64,000 bases of DNA from CAZKUR01 sp964556005 (lineage in GTDB: Bacteria; Bacteroidota; Ignavibacteria; Ignavibacteriales; Ignavibacteriaceae). The notes under the pieces are model-generated. The model ran no database searches. It saw only the letters and a program-made list of their open reading frames with translations, and was not told where the DNA came from. How positions within the stretch are numbered: the first letter of the stretch is position 1; each line of letters starts with the position of its first letter. A program made the position numbers and the translations under genes. Below, piece by piece: positions 43,979-52,164 of this stretch. The DNA lies in contig CAZKUR010000016.1 in the NCBI GenBank assembly GCA_964556005.1, forward strand, positions 1 to 64,000. Reading direction: 5' to 3'.

Positions 43979-44284
43979 ATGTGGCAAGGATGGATGACAT
44001 TCGGCGTCGGGCTCTGGCTTATTGCTTCAGGCATTAGGGTCGATTTTCAGGCGCCAATAAATTTAATGGTTTGTGGAATTCTCGCAATCATTTTCGGTTT
44101 CTCAGCCTTTAAAAATTGGATGCAATTCGCCGTTGGTTTTCTGGGCATTTTTGCTGTTATAATGGCCCTGGCAATCAACCCTTCATTTGACTTCAGTGTT
44201 ATATATTATGTTATCGGTGGATTAATTACTGTTTTAAGCTTAATGAATGCTCCGCAAAAAGAATGGAAACATTTACTTGAGTAA
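43979..44284 (+). CDS. Small integral membrane protein, SPW-like (101 aa)
   Basis: Three to four predicted membrane segments (about residues 5-20, 27-44, 50-67, 73-90) fill most of the protein. The pattern WMTFGVGLWLIASG..NWMQFAVGFLGIFA has two similar halves and resembles the SPW-repeat family of small membrane proteins. A good ribosome site (CAGGAG) precedes the ATG. Function unknown; a 52-bp gap leads to the cupin gene, so the two may be co-transcribed. Confidence 0.8.
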   Translation: MWQGWMTFGVGLWLIASGIRVDFQAPINLMVCGILAIIFGFSAFKNWMQFAVGFLGIFAVIMALAINPSFDFSVIYYVIGGLITVLSLMNAPQKEWKHLLE

Positions 44285-44335
44285 ATTTATTTCAAATTAT
44301 GATAACCAACTTTTATTAAAAGAAATCCGTTTAAA

Positions 44336-44650
44336 TTGAAAAACATTTTCAAACAGATCCCCAAAGATGTGCCGCGGGAATTAATCGAAATTCTTCAAGA
44401 GAACAATACAGTTAGAATTGAAAGGATAGTATCCCGCGGACAAAATTCACCCAAAGAATTTTGGTACGATCAGGATGAAAATGAATGGGTAATCTTATTG
44501 AAGGGGAGTGCTGTTTTGCTATTCAAAGATAAAAACAAAATTGTTAAAATGAAGGTAGGGGATTACATAAAAATTCCTGCACATAAAAAACACAGGGTTG
44601 AAGAGACAAGTAAAATTGAAGATACAATTTGGTTATGTGTTTTCTATTAA
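44336..44650 (+). CDS. Small cupin-domain protein, TTG start (104 aa)
   Basis: Single-domain cupin beta-barrel. The core is visible as NEWVILLKGSAVLLFKD, MKVGDYIKIPAHKKHRVEET and a closing strand TIWLCVFY. The metal-binding set is partial: His residues in PAHKKHRV are present, but the first cupin motif has no HxH. Function of such small cupins is mostly unknown. The reading frame opens with TTG at 44336 (MKNIFKQIPKDVPRE); no ATG fits the conserved start. Confidence 0.8.
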   Translation: MKNIFKQIPKDVPRELIEILQENNTVRIERIVSRGQNSPKEFWYDQDENEWVILLKGSAVLLFKDKNKIVKMKVGDYIKIPAHKKHRVEETSKIEDTIWLCVFY

Positions 44651-44789
44651 CGAAGTTCGCCTGAAACTTTTGCCGATAATTTAATTCAAATCGAAAATTC
44701 CACAAAAATTTTTTTGTTATTTTTTTTGTCAATTTGAATAAAATTCAATTCTTTATCTAAAATATTTTGCGCTTAAATAAAAAAAACAC

Positions 44790-44818
44790 TTGACTTAATA
44801 ATTTCTAAGTTGTAATAT
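44790..44818 (+). promoter_or_regulatory. Sigma-70-like promoter of the secreted-protein locus
   Basis: TTGACT (44790-44795) and TAATAT (44813-44818) are separated by exactly 17 bases, close to the sigma-70 consensus. Predicted start of transcription is near 44825, directly at the palindrome that follows. The 5' leader would be about 140 bases. Confidence 0.65.
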
Positions 44819-44825
44819 TGCACTG

Positions 44826-44847
44826 AAAATGTTAGCGCTAACATTTT
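44826..44847. promoter_or_regulatory. LacI-family-type operator (22-bp perfect palindrome)
   Basis: AAAATGTTAGCGCTAACATTTT is a perfect palindrome with a central CG, the hallmark of LacI/GalR-family operators. It sits at the predicted transcription start of the locus, where a bound repressor would block initiation. No LacI-type gene is in the window. The downstream presence of a glycoside hydrolase and galT fits sugar control. Confidence 0.7.
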
Positions 44848-44964
44848 TAAAGACATTTTAAGTTCTTTGAAATAAATCGCCGTAAAGTTTTTTAAGTGAA
44901 CATTAATGAGAATCAGTAAAAGGAATCTTTAAATAACCTATCATTAAAACAATAGGAGAGGTAC

Positions 44965-47058
44965 ATGAAATATAATTTACTTTTTGGACTTCTTGTTATT
45001 TTTTCCATTTTGCTTCCACTGGGTGTATTTAATTTATACGCCCAAGAAACTATTGGTGGTCCTTACACTCCTGACAGCCATACTATGTTACTGTTGCATT
45101 TTAACGGAAATTTAAATAATGCGTCTTCCTTTTCTGCAACTGGAGTTGGTCATTCCAATAATGCATCCGGCATATTTTACTTAAATAATCCCTTTGATAC
45201 GGCCTTAGGGCAGGTACTCGGATTAAAAAACGATGCACAATCGGATTCTTCTTACGTTACTGTTGCCGATACATCCTATCTTGATTTAACCGGAAATTGG
45301 ACAATTGAAGGCTGGATTAATATTTTTACTTTTGGTGAAACAGCCAGTGATTGGAGGTGGGTTCCGCGTCTGGTTATTAAAACCGGTGATGATGTTTTTT
45401 GGAGACCGAATTATTTTGTTGAGATGTGGGGTGATTACAGATTTTTTTCAACGGGATACAATGTTTCCGGTGCAGACAGGTGGCCACAGGTTAATTCTCC
45501 CAATAATATTCTGCAAGTAGGTCAATGGTACCATCTAACTTTTATTAGAGATACTACCCGGCATATCCTAATACAAATGGTTCATAATTCTCAGAGACAA
45601 TTAATATCTTTTACAACCGCAGCTTTTGATCCCATCTTGGATAATCCACCGATAACCACTAACCAGCCTGTACATATCGGTTTTGCTGGAGGCGGCGATG
45701 ATTCCTTCCTAGATGGTTTTGTTGATGAAATAAGGATTAGCGACGTTATTCGGGATTTCCCTGTTCCGCCAATAATAACTGAGGTTACACAATTACAAAA
45801 TCAAAATTCAAGTGTAACTCAATATGAAGTAGATGCAAATATTATGGCCTTTGCGGCGACCGGTACAATTTCCTCCGCCGAAATTCAATATAGTACCGAC
45901 GGTGGGAATACGTGGCAGAGTGCCTCAATGTCGGATATGGGTAATAATCAATTTACCGGGTACATACCCCAACAAACTTTAGGAACTATAATTGATTATT
46001 ATGTGCAGGCAACCGATAATCAAAATAGAACAGCACAGTATCCCGCCGAAGGAAACGGATATTTAACATTTGCAATTTATCAGCCGATGGCTTTGGCTCT
46101 TAATTTAGACTTTGAAGAAGGATCAGGAACGCCTATTGACCATTCATATTTCCATAATCCTGTAACTTCACCAAGAGCTTTTGTTTATTCAAATGATGCT
46201 GCAGAAGGCTCATATTCGATAGTTCAATCTCCTGATCCGGATGGAATGGATTCCAGCTTTATGAGAGTGAATTCACCGTTCTTAACTTCACCTGATTTTA
46301 ATGTCAGTCTGTGGTTCAAAGCCGATTCGTTACAGGAATATACCAGATTAATAAATAGACCAATTACAGACGGCAACTGGTATCAAAACAATTACTCAAT
46401 TAGAACCGAACCCGGTAATACCTTAAATGCAAGATACTATGTTGATCCGAATGTTATACAACCGGACATGTATATTGAATTGAAATTACCTAACGATACT
46501 ATTCAAACCGATACTTGGTATAAAGTCGTATTCAAGCGTGATTCTACAAAAGCTGTTTTCGAATTATACGATGCAAATAATAATTTGATCGATCAAACAG
46601 AGAATGACACGGTTTCAGCATTCCCCCCTGTAAGTGCTACAGCTTCACTTAGAATCGGAAACGGCGGTAATTTAAGCGGAACAAGAGGATTTTCCGGTAA
46701 AATCGATCAAGTATTGGTTTACAATAATTTTGAAGGCCAAAATACTACCGGTGTTAAAGATGAAACTACTACAATTCCAAAGAAATATGAACTTTTTCAA
46801 AATTATCCAAATCCGTTTAATCCCTCGACTACGATTAAATTCGCTGTTGCAAAAGCAGGACAAGTTCAATTAATAGTATATGATCTGTTAGGCAGGAAAG
46901 TAAAAACACTATTTAATGAGAATACTCATGTCGGATATCATACCATTGTATGGGATGGTACAAATGACTATGGTAGTAAGGTTGCAACAGGAATATATTT
47001 CTATCAATTGAGAGCGGGTTCGGTTCAACTGACTCATAAGATGATCCTGTTGAAATAA
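44965..47058 (+). CDS. Secreted LamG-domain protein with type IX secretion signal (697 aa)
   Basis: Signal peptide (MKYNLLFGLLVIFSILLPLGVFNLYAQ), then a LamG/concanavalin-like domain (about 40-270, with DLTGNWTIEGWINI and LDGFVDEIRISDV). A beta-sandwich follows (about 275-370), then a second LamG-like domain (about 375-605, with FNVSLWFKADSL and FSGKIDQVLVYN). It ends with a type IX C-terminal domain: NYPNPFNPSTTIKF, VYDLLGRKVKTL and a final KMILLK. LamG folds often bind glycans, so surface display of a sugar-binding protein is likely. It is the first gene behind the LacI-type operator and is separated from the rest by a strong hairpin, so it may be made in excess. Confidence 0.88.
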   Translation: MKYNLLFGLLVIFSILLPLGVFNLYAQETIGGPYTPDSHTMLLLHFNGNLNNASSFSATGVGHSNNASGIFYLNNPFDTALGQVLGLKNDAQSDSSYVTVADTSYLDLTGNWTIEGWINIFTFGETASDWRWVPRLVIKTGDDVFWRPNYFVEMWGDYRFFSTGYNVSGADRWPQVNSPNNILQVGQWYHLTFIRDTTRHILIQMVHNSQRQLISFTTAAFDPILDNPPITTNQPVHIGFAGGGDDSFLDGFVDEIRISDVIRDFPVPPIITEVTQLQNQNSSVTQYEVDANIMAFAATGTISSAEIQYSTDGGNTWQSASMSDMGNNQFTGYIPQQTLGTIIDYYVQATDNQNRTAQYPAEGNGYLTFAIYQPMALALNLDFEEGSGTPIDHSYFHNPVTSPRAFVYSNDAAEGSYSIVQSPDPDGMDSSFMRVNSPFLTSPDFNVSLWFKADSLQEYTRLINRPITDGNWYQNNYSIRTEPGNTLNARYYVDPNVIQPDMYIELKLPNDTIQTDTWYKVVFKRDSTKAVFELYDANNNLIDQTENDTVSAFPPVSATASLRIGNGGNLSGTRGFSGKIDQVLVYNNFEGQNTTGVKDETTTIPKKYELFQNYPNPFNPSTTIKFAVAKAGQVQLIVYDLLGRKVKTLFNENTHVGYHTIVWDGTNDYGSKVATGIYFYQLRAGSVQLTHKMILLK

Positions 47059-47072
47059 AAATTTAAATCTTT

Positions 47073-47110
47073 TGTGAGAACCGGTAATAAAATACCGGTC
47101 CTCACATTTT
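47073..47110 (+). terminator. Strong hairpin after the first gene of the secreted-protein locus
   Basis: TGTGAG-a-ACCGGTA pairs with TACCGGT-c-CTCACA around a short AT loop, followed by TTTT. It lies 15 bp after the LamG gene stop. It could be a partial terminator or a block to 3' exonuclease decay, lowering expression of the genes that follow. Confidence 0.75.
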
Positions 47111-47137
47111 GATAATTTTTAAGTGGGAATTGATAAA

Positions 47138-47773
47138 ATGAGAAGAACAAAAACAATCATACTCCTTTCGGTTATTCTAATATTTTCGGCATTAGCAATT
47201 TATGATTGTACAACAGGAGTCCAGGATTCGCCGCAGCATGGAATTGTCAGGATTATGTTTAAAGCCGATCCTGCAGACACGGTTCTGATTGAAAAGAGCG
47301 ATACCTTCTCGGTATCGACAAGATATCAGGCAATATTTATGTTGAAAGTTTTTCAAGGTAGAGTCTATAAAGATTCCGATTTTGCTGTCCTTTATCCGAC
47401 TATCGAGAGTTATCGCCAGGAAGATGAATTTGTCAATATTATTGCTGTTGATACTTTAGGAAATTACAAAAAATATCAAGTATTTGAATCTTATATCCCA
47501 CCCGGAAATTATAACAGTTTGGAATTTGGTGTAACACCGGCCAGCGGAATTCCCTTAAAGATTGTAGCTAATTCCGGGAAAACGTTTGAAAACCCAGTTG
47601 TACTTCCGCCGGATGAAAGTCTTTTATATCATTTCGATCAGAATTTTACAGTCAATGAAAACAGAGTTACTCAGATAGACGTACAGATCAGTCCCTTCAA
47701 GTCGGTTAAAAGATATAAAGATGTTTACAGGTTATACCGTATTATGAAAATAACGGATGTAAATTATTATTAA
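47138..47773 (+). CDS. Exported protein of unknown function (211 aa)
   Basis: N-terminal signal sequence (MRRTKTIILLSVILIFSALA) with a following Cys at IYDC; the residue before it is Asp, so it is not a proper lipobox. The mature part is strand-rich, with ESYIPPGNYNSLEFGVTPA suggesting a transthyretin- or DUF4382-like beta domain. I do not recognise the family firmly. The ATG at 47138 is preferred to a GTG 15 bases upstream. It lies between the LamG gene and a lipoprotein gene. Confidence 0.75.
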   Translation: MRRTKTIILLSVILIFSALAIYDCTTGVQDSPQHGIVRIMFKADPADTVLIEKSDTFSVSTRYQAIFMLKVFQGRVYKDSDFAVLYPTIESYRQEDEFVNIIAVDTLGNYKKYQVFESYIPPGNYNSLEFGVTPASGIPLKIVANSGKTFENPVVLPPDESLLYHFDQNFTVNENRVTQIDVQISPFKSVKRYKDVYRLYRIMKITDVNYY

Positions 47774-47787
47774 ACCATCAATAAGTT

Positions 47788-49281
47788 ATGGAAAAAAATT
47801 TTTACCGTTTTAACTTTTCAAATATTATTAAAATATTCTTGGCAGTAATTTTAATAGTAATATGGAATTCCTGCCAAAAGCCCACATCTCCGAATCCAAA
47901 CGATCCGCCGAATACCACTTTAGCCAACATCCCGCGGGACGGAGATACATTGTTTGCATTACAAACTTTGTACTGGGACGGCGAAGATAACGACGGTTAT
48001 GTTAAAGAATATCAATATCGCTACATAACGCATCGTTTGATAAAAGGTGATTCCGTTGTACAAGATTGGAAATATACGGATCAAACAAGTTTGACTATAG
48101 CTTTTCTTTCTGACGATGATTTAAATAAGCAGGAATTTGAAGTAAGGGCGGTTGATAATACCGGCGCAGTTGATCCGACACCTGCAATAAAAACCTTTTA
48201 TTCTAAAAGAACATATTTCCCGATAACCACAATTGAAAAACCAACTAACAATGAAAAATATTTTGCTGAGGACCAAACAACTGATTGGTGGCAGGGAATT
48301 GAGTTAATCTATTCAGCCCGTGATCCCGATGAAGAAGGAGGTATTGTGGATTATGCATGGTCGGTAGATAACGGTGATTGGCATTGGACTACTGACACGG
48401 CAGTATTCATTCCACCGGGTGAATTTAATCAGCCTCTGACCGGTAAGCATATTATTAGAGCTACTTCGAGGGACAACACAAATCTTATCGATCCTATCGG
48501 CGATTCTGTTATTGTTACACTTGTTAAGCCTACTTTTTCCCGCGATATTCTAATAATAGACGAAACCGACGAAAGCAATTTTCCATTCGGAACGATTCAT
48601 CCTTCGGATCAGCAAGTAGATCAATTTTATTCGGATATATTTCAAACTCCTTATCAATGGGATTTTAAATCCAGGGGAATTCCGCCCAAAGATACTCTGG
48701 GACAATATAAATTAATTGTTTGGCATGCAGACGATTATCCTTCATCCCAGCCTCATAAGATTGTAAACTATACGGATATTCTGGAAGATTACCTGGATGT
48801 CGGAGGAAAATTTTTCATGAGCGGATGGAGGATTTTAAAATCTTTCGCATGGGATCAATCCTTTCCGCTGAATTTTAACGACGGAACTTTTGTACATGAT
48901 TATCTTCATATAATAAGCGTTGATGAAACTTTTGGTTATACGGGAGATTGCATTGGTTTCCAGGGAGTAGGCAGTTCTTTTGACGATATCCGGATAGATT
49001 CAACCAAGTTGATCGACTTCCCGTTTATAATTCCCGGTTCTTCATGGGGATTAACAAATATCAACCTCATAACTCAACCGGCAGGATTTACAGATGTAAT
49101 ATATACTTACGTTAATGCAATTAACAGCCAGTTTCCTCAATACAGAGGGCGTGCTTGCGGCTTACGGTATTACGGCAGTTCATTCGATGCAGTCATACTT
49201 GGATTCCCGGTTTATTTTTTAGTTAAATCGGATGCAGAGGTAATGGTTAATCAAATACTTCATAATCTTAACTTAAGGTAA
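47788..49281 (+). CDS. Predicted lipoprotein with Ig-like and amidotransferase-like domains (497 aa)
   Basis: A signal sequence ends in a lipobox-like WNSC at residue ~29, so the protein is probably lipid-anchored. Two Ig/fibronectin-like regions (about 40-140 and 145-245) contain DGDTLFALQTLYWDGEDNDG and SARDPDEEGGIVDYAWSVD. The C-terminal half (about 250-495) looks like the class-I glutamine-amidotransferase-like fold often found in Bacteroidota surface proteins: RDILIIDETDESN at its start, LIVWHADDYP in the middle and YLDVGGKFFMSGWR. No catalytic Cys-His-Glu triad is evident. Eight bp separate it from the TonB receptor gene, so it may be that receptor's surface partner in place of SusD. 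Confidence 0.8.
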   Translation: MEKNFYRFNFSNIIKIFLAVILIVIWNSCQKPTSPNPNDPPNTTLANIPRDGDTLFALQTLYWDGEDNDGYVKEYQYRYITHRLIKGDSVVQDWKYTDQTSLTIAFLSDDDLNKQEFEVRAVDNTGAVDPTPAIKTFYSKRTYFPITTIEKPTNNEKYFAEDQTTDWWQGIELIYSARDPDEEGGIVDYAWSVDNGDWHWTTDTAVFIPPGEFNQPLTGKHIIRATSRDNTNLIDPIGDSVIVTLVKPTFSRDILIIDETDESNFPFGTIHPSDQQVDQFYSDIFQTPYQWDFKSRGIPPKDTLGQYKLIVWHADDYPSSQPHKIVNYTDILEDYLDVGGKFFMSGWRILKSFAWDQSFPLNFNDGTFVHDYLHIISVDETFGYTGDCIGFQGVGSSFDDIRIDSTKLIDFPFIIPGSSWGLTNINLITQPAGFTDVIYTYVNAINSQFPQYRGRACGLRYYGSSFDAVILGFPVYFLVKSDAEVMVNQILHNLNLR

Positions 49282-49289
49282 AATAACCT

Positions 49290-52151
49290 ATGGATAAAAA
49301 AAGTAAAACCTTGAAGTTGATAAAAATATTAATCTCTGTAGTAATAATTTATCTTTTCAGCAGCAGTATTGCTTTAGCTGGTGAGACAGGAAAAATCGCG
49401 GGAGTTGTTAAAGATAAACAATCCGGCGAACCATTAATCGGAGTGAATGTTATTATAAAAGGTACAACGATGGGTGCTGCGACAGATGCAGATGGAAAAT
49501 ATTATATAATAAATATCCCCCCCGGTAATTATGATCTGAAGGCTTCGGCAATTGGTTATCATACAATAACAGTTAAATCCTTTGTTGTTAAAATAGACCT
49601 CACAACAGAGATTAATATTGAAATGGAATCCTCTGTGATTGAAACTCCTACAGTTGTTGTTACTGCCGAACAAAAAATGGTTCAAAAGGATATTACCTCT
49701 ACTAGAAAAACCGTATCCAGGGAAACAATGAAAGATACTCCCGGAATGGAATCGACCGCCGATATTTTTAAATTGCAGGGTGGGACTATTTTAACAAGCA
49801 TACCGCAAACACTTCAATTAAATACGGGTGAGCAGCTTCAATTAAGGGATGAAAGTGTAAAAGATGTTCATATAAGAGGCGGCAGAGGTGGTGAAATATT
49901 ATTTTTAATCGATGGTGTCCCTGTTACTCACCCTATTTACGGCGGCAGAAGCGTTTTTGATCTGGACGTTAATTCGGTTGACCAGGTAGAATTACTTACA
50001 GGTGCTTTTAGTGCCGAATACGGACAGGCACAATCCGGAGTTGTAAATATAACTACCCGCTCCGGTACCGATGAATTTAAAGGAGGTTTCGAGTACAAAA
50101 CCGATAATTTAAAGTTTTTAGGTACATCATATAATACCGATTATGCGACTTTATTTTTAGGAGGTCCCGAGCCCTTTACCCGTTATCTTTTACCTTTAAC
50201 AGGATTAAATCTGCCGGGGAAACTTTATTACTTCTTATCTTTAAATGCTGAACTGACTAATACTCCTTACGATAATCTTAGGGCTCGTAATAAAGTAAAT
50301 ATGTTCGGATTTAAGATTAAAGAAAGAGAAAACAACCTGCGCAATATAACCGGTAAGTTAAGCTGGAAAATAACAAATAATTTTAAAACAACATTCAGCT
50401 ACATGGGATCTTTTAACGATTGGAGCGATTTTGATTGGCTTTGGATAAATCATTCAAATAATCTTCCTGCATATTATCGGAATAATAAGAACTTATCATT
50501 TTCTATTAATCATGTGCTCTCTAAATCGACTTATTATAATATTAACCTTGGATATCTCGGAGTACAATATCACGGTGATTGGGACGGTTTAAATCCTTCG
50601 GATTACTGGACATTTTACAAAAACGGTCAAACTTTTAATTATTCTCAGTGGAAAGCATATTCTCGTAGCTATAGTGTTGTCCCTGATTCATTTCAATCAA
50701 TGACAAAAGTCCCTCAATTAGATCCGTTAACCGGGTTTTACGACGGTGCCGGTATTCAAAGCATTTGGAGAGATGATAATACCGGGACCTTTACTTTAAA
50801 AGGAGATCTGACTTCACAAGTTAACTCGGAAAACCTGGCTAAGTTTGGTTTCGAATATCAATATAACGATATAAGATATGTTGATATTCAGTTCGGCGGT
50901 GTACAATTATCCAATTATGGTGAATGGGCTTTTAACAGGGATACAACCACTCCGGCACCCTTGCAGCCGCCCGGACCATATCCGGAATTTAGTCAGAACA
51001 GGTGGGTTTTTCATGTTTATCCTATGCTCGGAAGTGCTTACATTCAGGACAAATTTGAAAAAGAATTTTTAATTATAAATGCAGGCCTCAGATTTGACTG
51101 GGCATGGCTTGGAAATACTGTCAATGATAAAAATTGGAAGGCACAGTGGGAAGCTGCAACCGGTTTAAGTTCCGATTGGAAATTATTTAAATATAAGTTC
51201 AGCCCGCGATTTGGCATTTCATTCCCGATTACCGAAAGAACTGTTGTATTTTTTTCTTACGGCCATTTTTACCAGTTGCCTGAGCTTCAATATTTTTACA
51301 GAGATCCTTACAGCGGCGGCACAACAGGTAATCCGCATTTAGATTATGAAAGAACAATCCTTTATGAATTCGGATTAACACATCAGTTTTTTAATGATTT
51401 GGCAATCGACATAAAAAGTTATACAAAGGATATCTCCCAGCAAGTCGGAACAACACAATTAAAGGCTTACCTCGGAATCCCTGTTCAGTTATTTGATAAT
51501 AAAAGCTATGGACGTGCCAGGGGTATTGAAGTAGAACTTGATAAAAAATATTCCAATTATACGTCAGGCCAGTTAACTTATACCCTGCAATGGGCCGATG
51601 CTTACTCTTCCTCTGCATTTGGAGATTATATCCGTTCGTTAAATGATTTTCCCTATCCTATCAGGGAAAGAAGGGCAGATTGGGATGTAAGGCATCAGAT
51701 TATTTTCCAGGGAAGTTTTATAATTCCCAGAGATAAACAGCTCGAAGTTTTCGGGATTACCTTACCCGATAATTTAGCACTTACAATTTTATCCAGATTT
51801 CAAACCGGGCAGCCGTATACGCCATTTACACTCGATCCTGCCGAAGCGCAGAAGCTGGATAATACTGCAACGGGTCCAAGTACCTCTTCAACGGATTTAA
51901 AAATTAGTAAAGGATTTGATATAAGCGGATTAACTCTTACTGCGGAAATGGACATATATAATATTTTTAATCAGAATAATGTTCAGATAGCCTATGGATT
52001 TAATACTGCATCCGGGAAACCTTATGCATACGGCGATCTCCAGGAGGCTACGAATCAATATTATGATTGGTACACAATGTACAGGTTGAGAGATCCAAGA
52101 CAGTTTTCAACAGGGCGCTATTTCAAAGTCGGATTAAGAATCGATTGGTGA
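49290..52151 (+). CDS. TonB-dependent receptor with CarboxypepD_reg-like domain (953 aa)
   Basis: Outer-membrane importer of the OmpA/SusC-like type. Signal peptide (to about residue 31), CarboxypepD_reg-like domain (about 34-115, GVVKDKQSGEPLIGVNVIIKG), plug (about 125-255, VHIRGGRGGEILFLIDGVP and FSAEYGQAQSGVVNITTRSG) and a 22-strand-type barrel ending VGLRIDW. It is larger than the receptor at 40069 and only distantly related to it. It sits between the lipoprotein and two secreted paralogs. No SusD gene is present, which sets the locus apart from a standard Bacteroides polysaccharide-utilisation locus. Confidence 0.92.
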   Translation: MDKKSKTLKLIKILISVVIIYLFSSSIALAGETGKIAGVVKDKQSGEPLIGVNVIIKGTTMGAATDADGKYYIINIPPGNYDLKASAIGYHTITVKSFVVKIDLTTEINIEMESSVIETPTVVVTAEQKMVQKDITSTRKTVSRETMKDTPGMESTADIFKLQGGTILTSIPQTLQLNTGEQLQLRDESVKDVHIRGGRGGEILFLIDGVPVTHPIYGGRSVFDLDVNSVDQVELLTGAFSAEYGQAQSGVVNITTRSGTDEFKGGFEYKTDNLKFLGTSYNTDYATLFLGGPEPFTRYLLPLTGLNLPGKLYYFLSLNAELTNTPYDNLRARNKVNMFGFKIKERENNLRNITGKLSWKITNNFKTTFSYMGSFNDWSDFDWLWINHSNNLPAYYRNNKNLSFSINHVLSKSTYYNINLGYLGVQYHGDWDGLNPSDYWTFYKNGQTFNYSQWKAYSRSYSVVPDSFQSMTKVPQLDPLTGFYDGAGIQSIWRDDNTGTFTLKGDLTSQVNSENLAKFGFEYQYNDIRYVDIQFGGVQLSNYGEWAFNRDTTTPAPLQPPGPYPEFSQNRWVFHVYPMLGSAYIQDKFEKEFLIINAGLRFDWAWLGNTVNDKNWKAQWEAATGLSSDWKLFKYKFSPRFGISFPITERTVVFFSYGHFYQLPELQYFYRDPYSGGTTGNPHLDYERTILYEFGLTHQFFNDLAIDIKSYTKDISQQVGTTQLKAYLGIPVQLFDNKSYGRARGIEVELDKKYSNYTSGQLTYTLQWADAYSSSAFGDYIRSLNDFPYPIRERRADWDVRHQIIFQGSFIIPRDKQLEVFGITLPDNLALTILSRFQTGQPYTPFTLDPAEAQKLDNTATGPSTSSTDLKISKGFDISGLTLTAEMDIYNIFNQNNVQIAYGFNTASGKPYAYGDLQEATNQYYDWYTMYRLRDPRQFSTGRYFKVGLRIDW

Positions 52152-52164
52152 AAGAATTTTACTT

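Noticed and set aside
47138..47230. Lipoprotein signal in the 211-residue exported protein
   Set aside because: The Cys is preceded by Asp (IYDC), which does not fit a lipobox; called only as exported.
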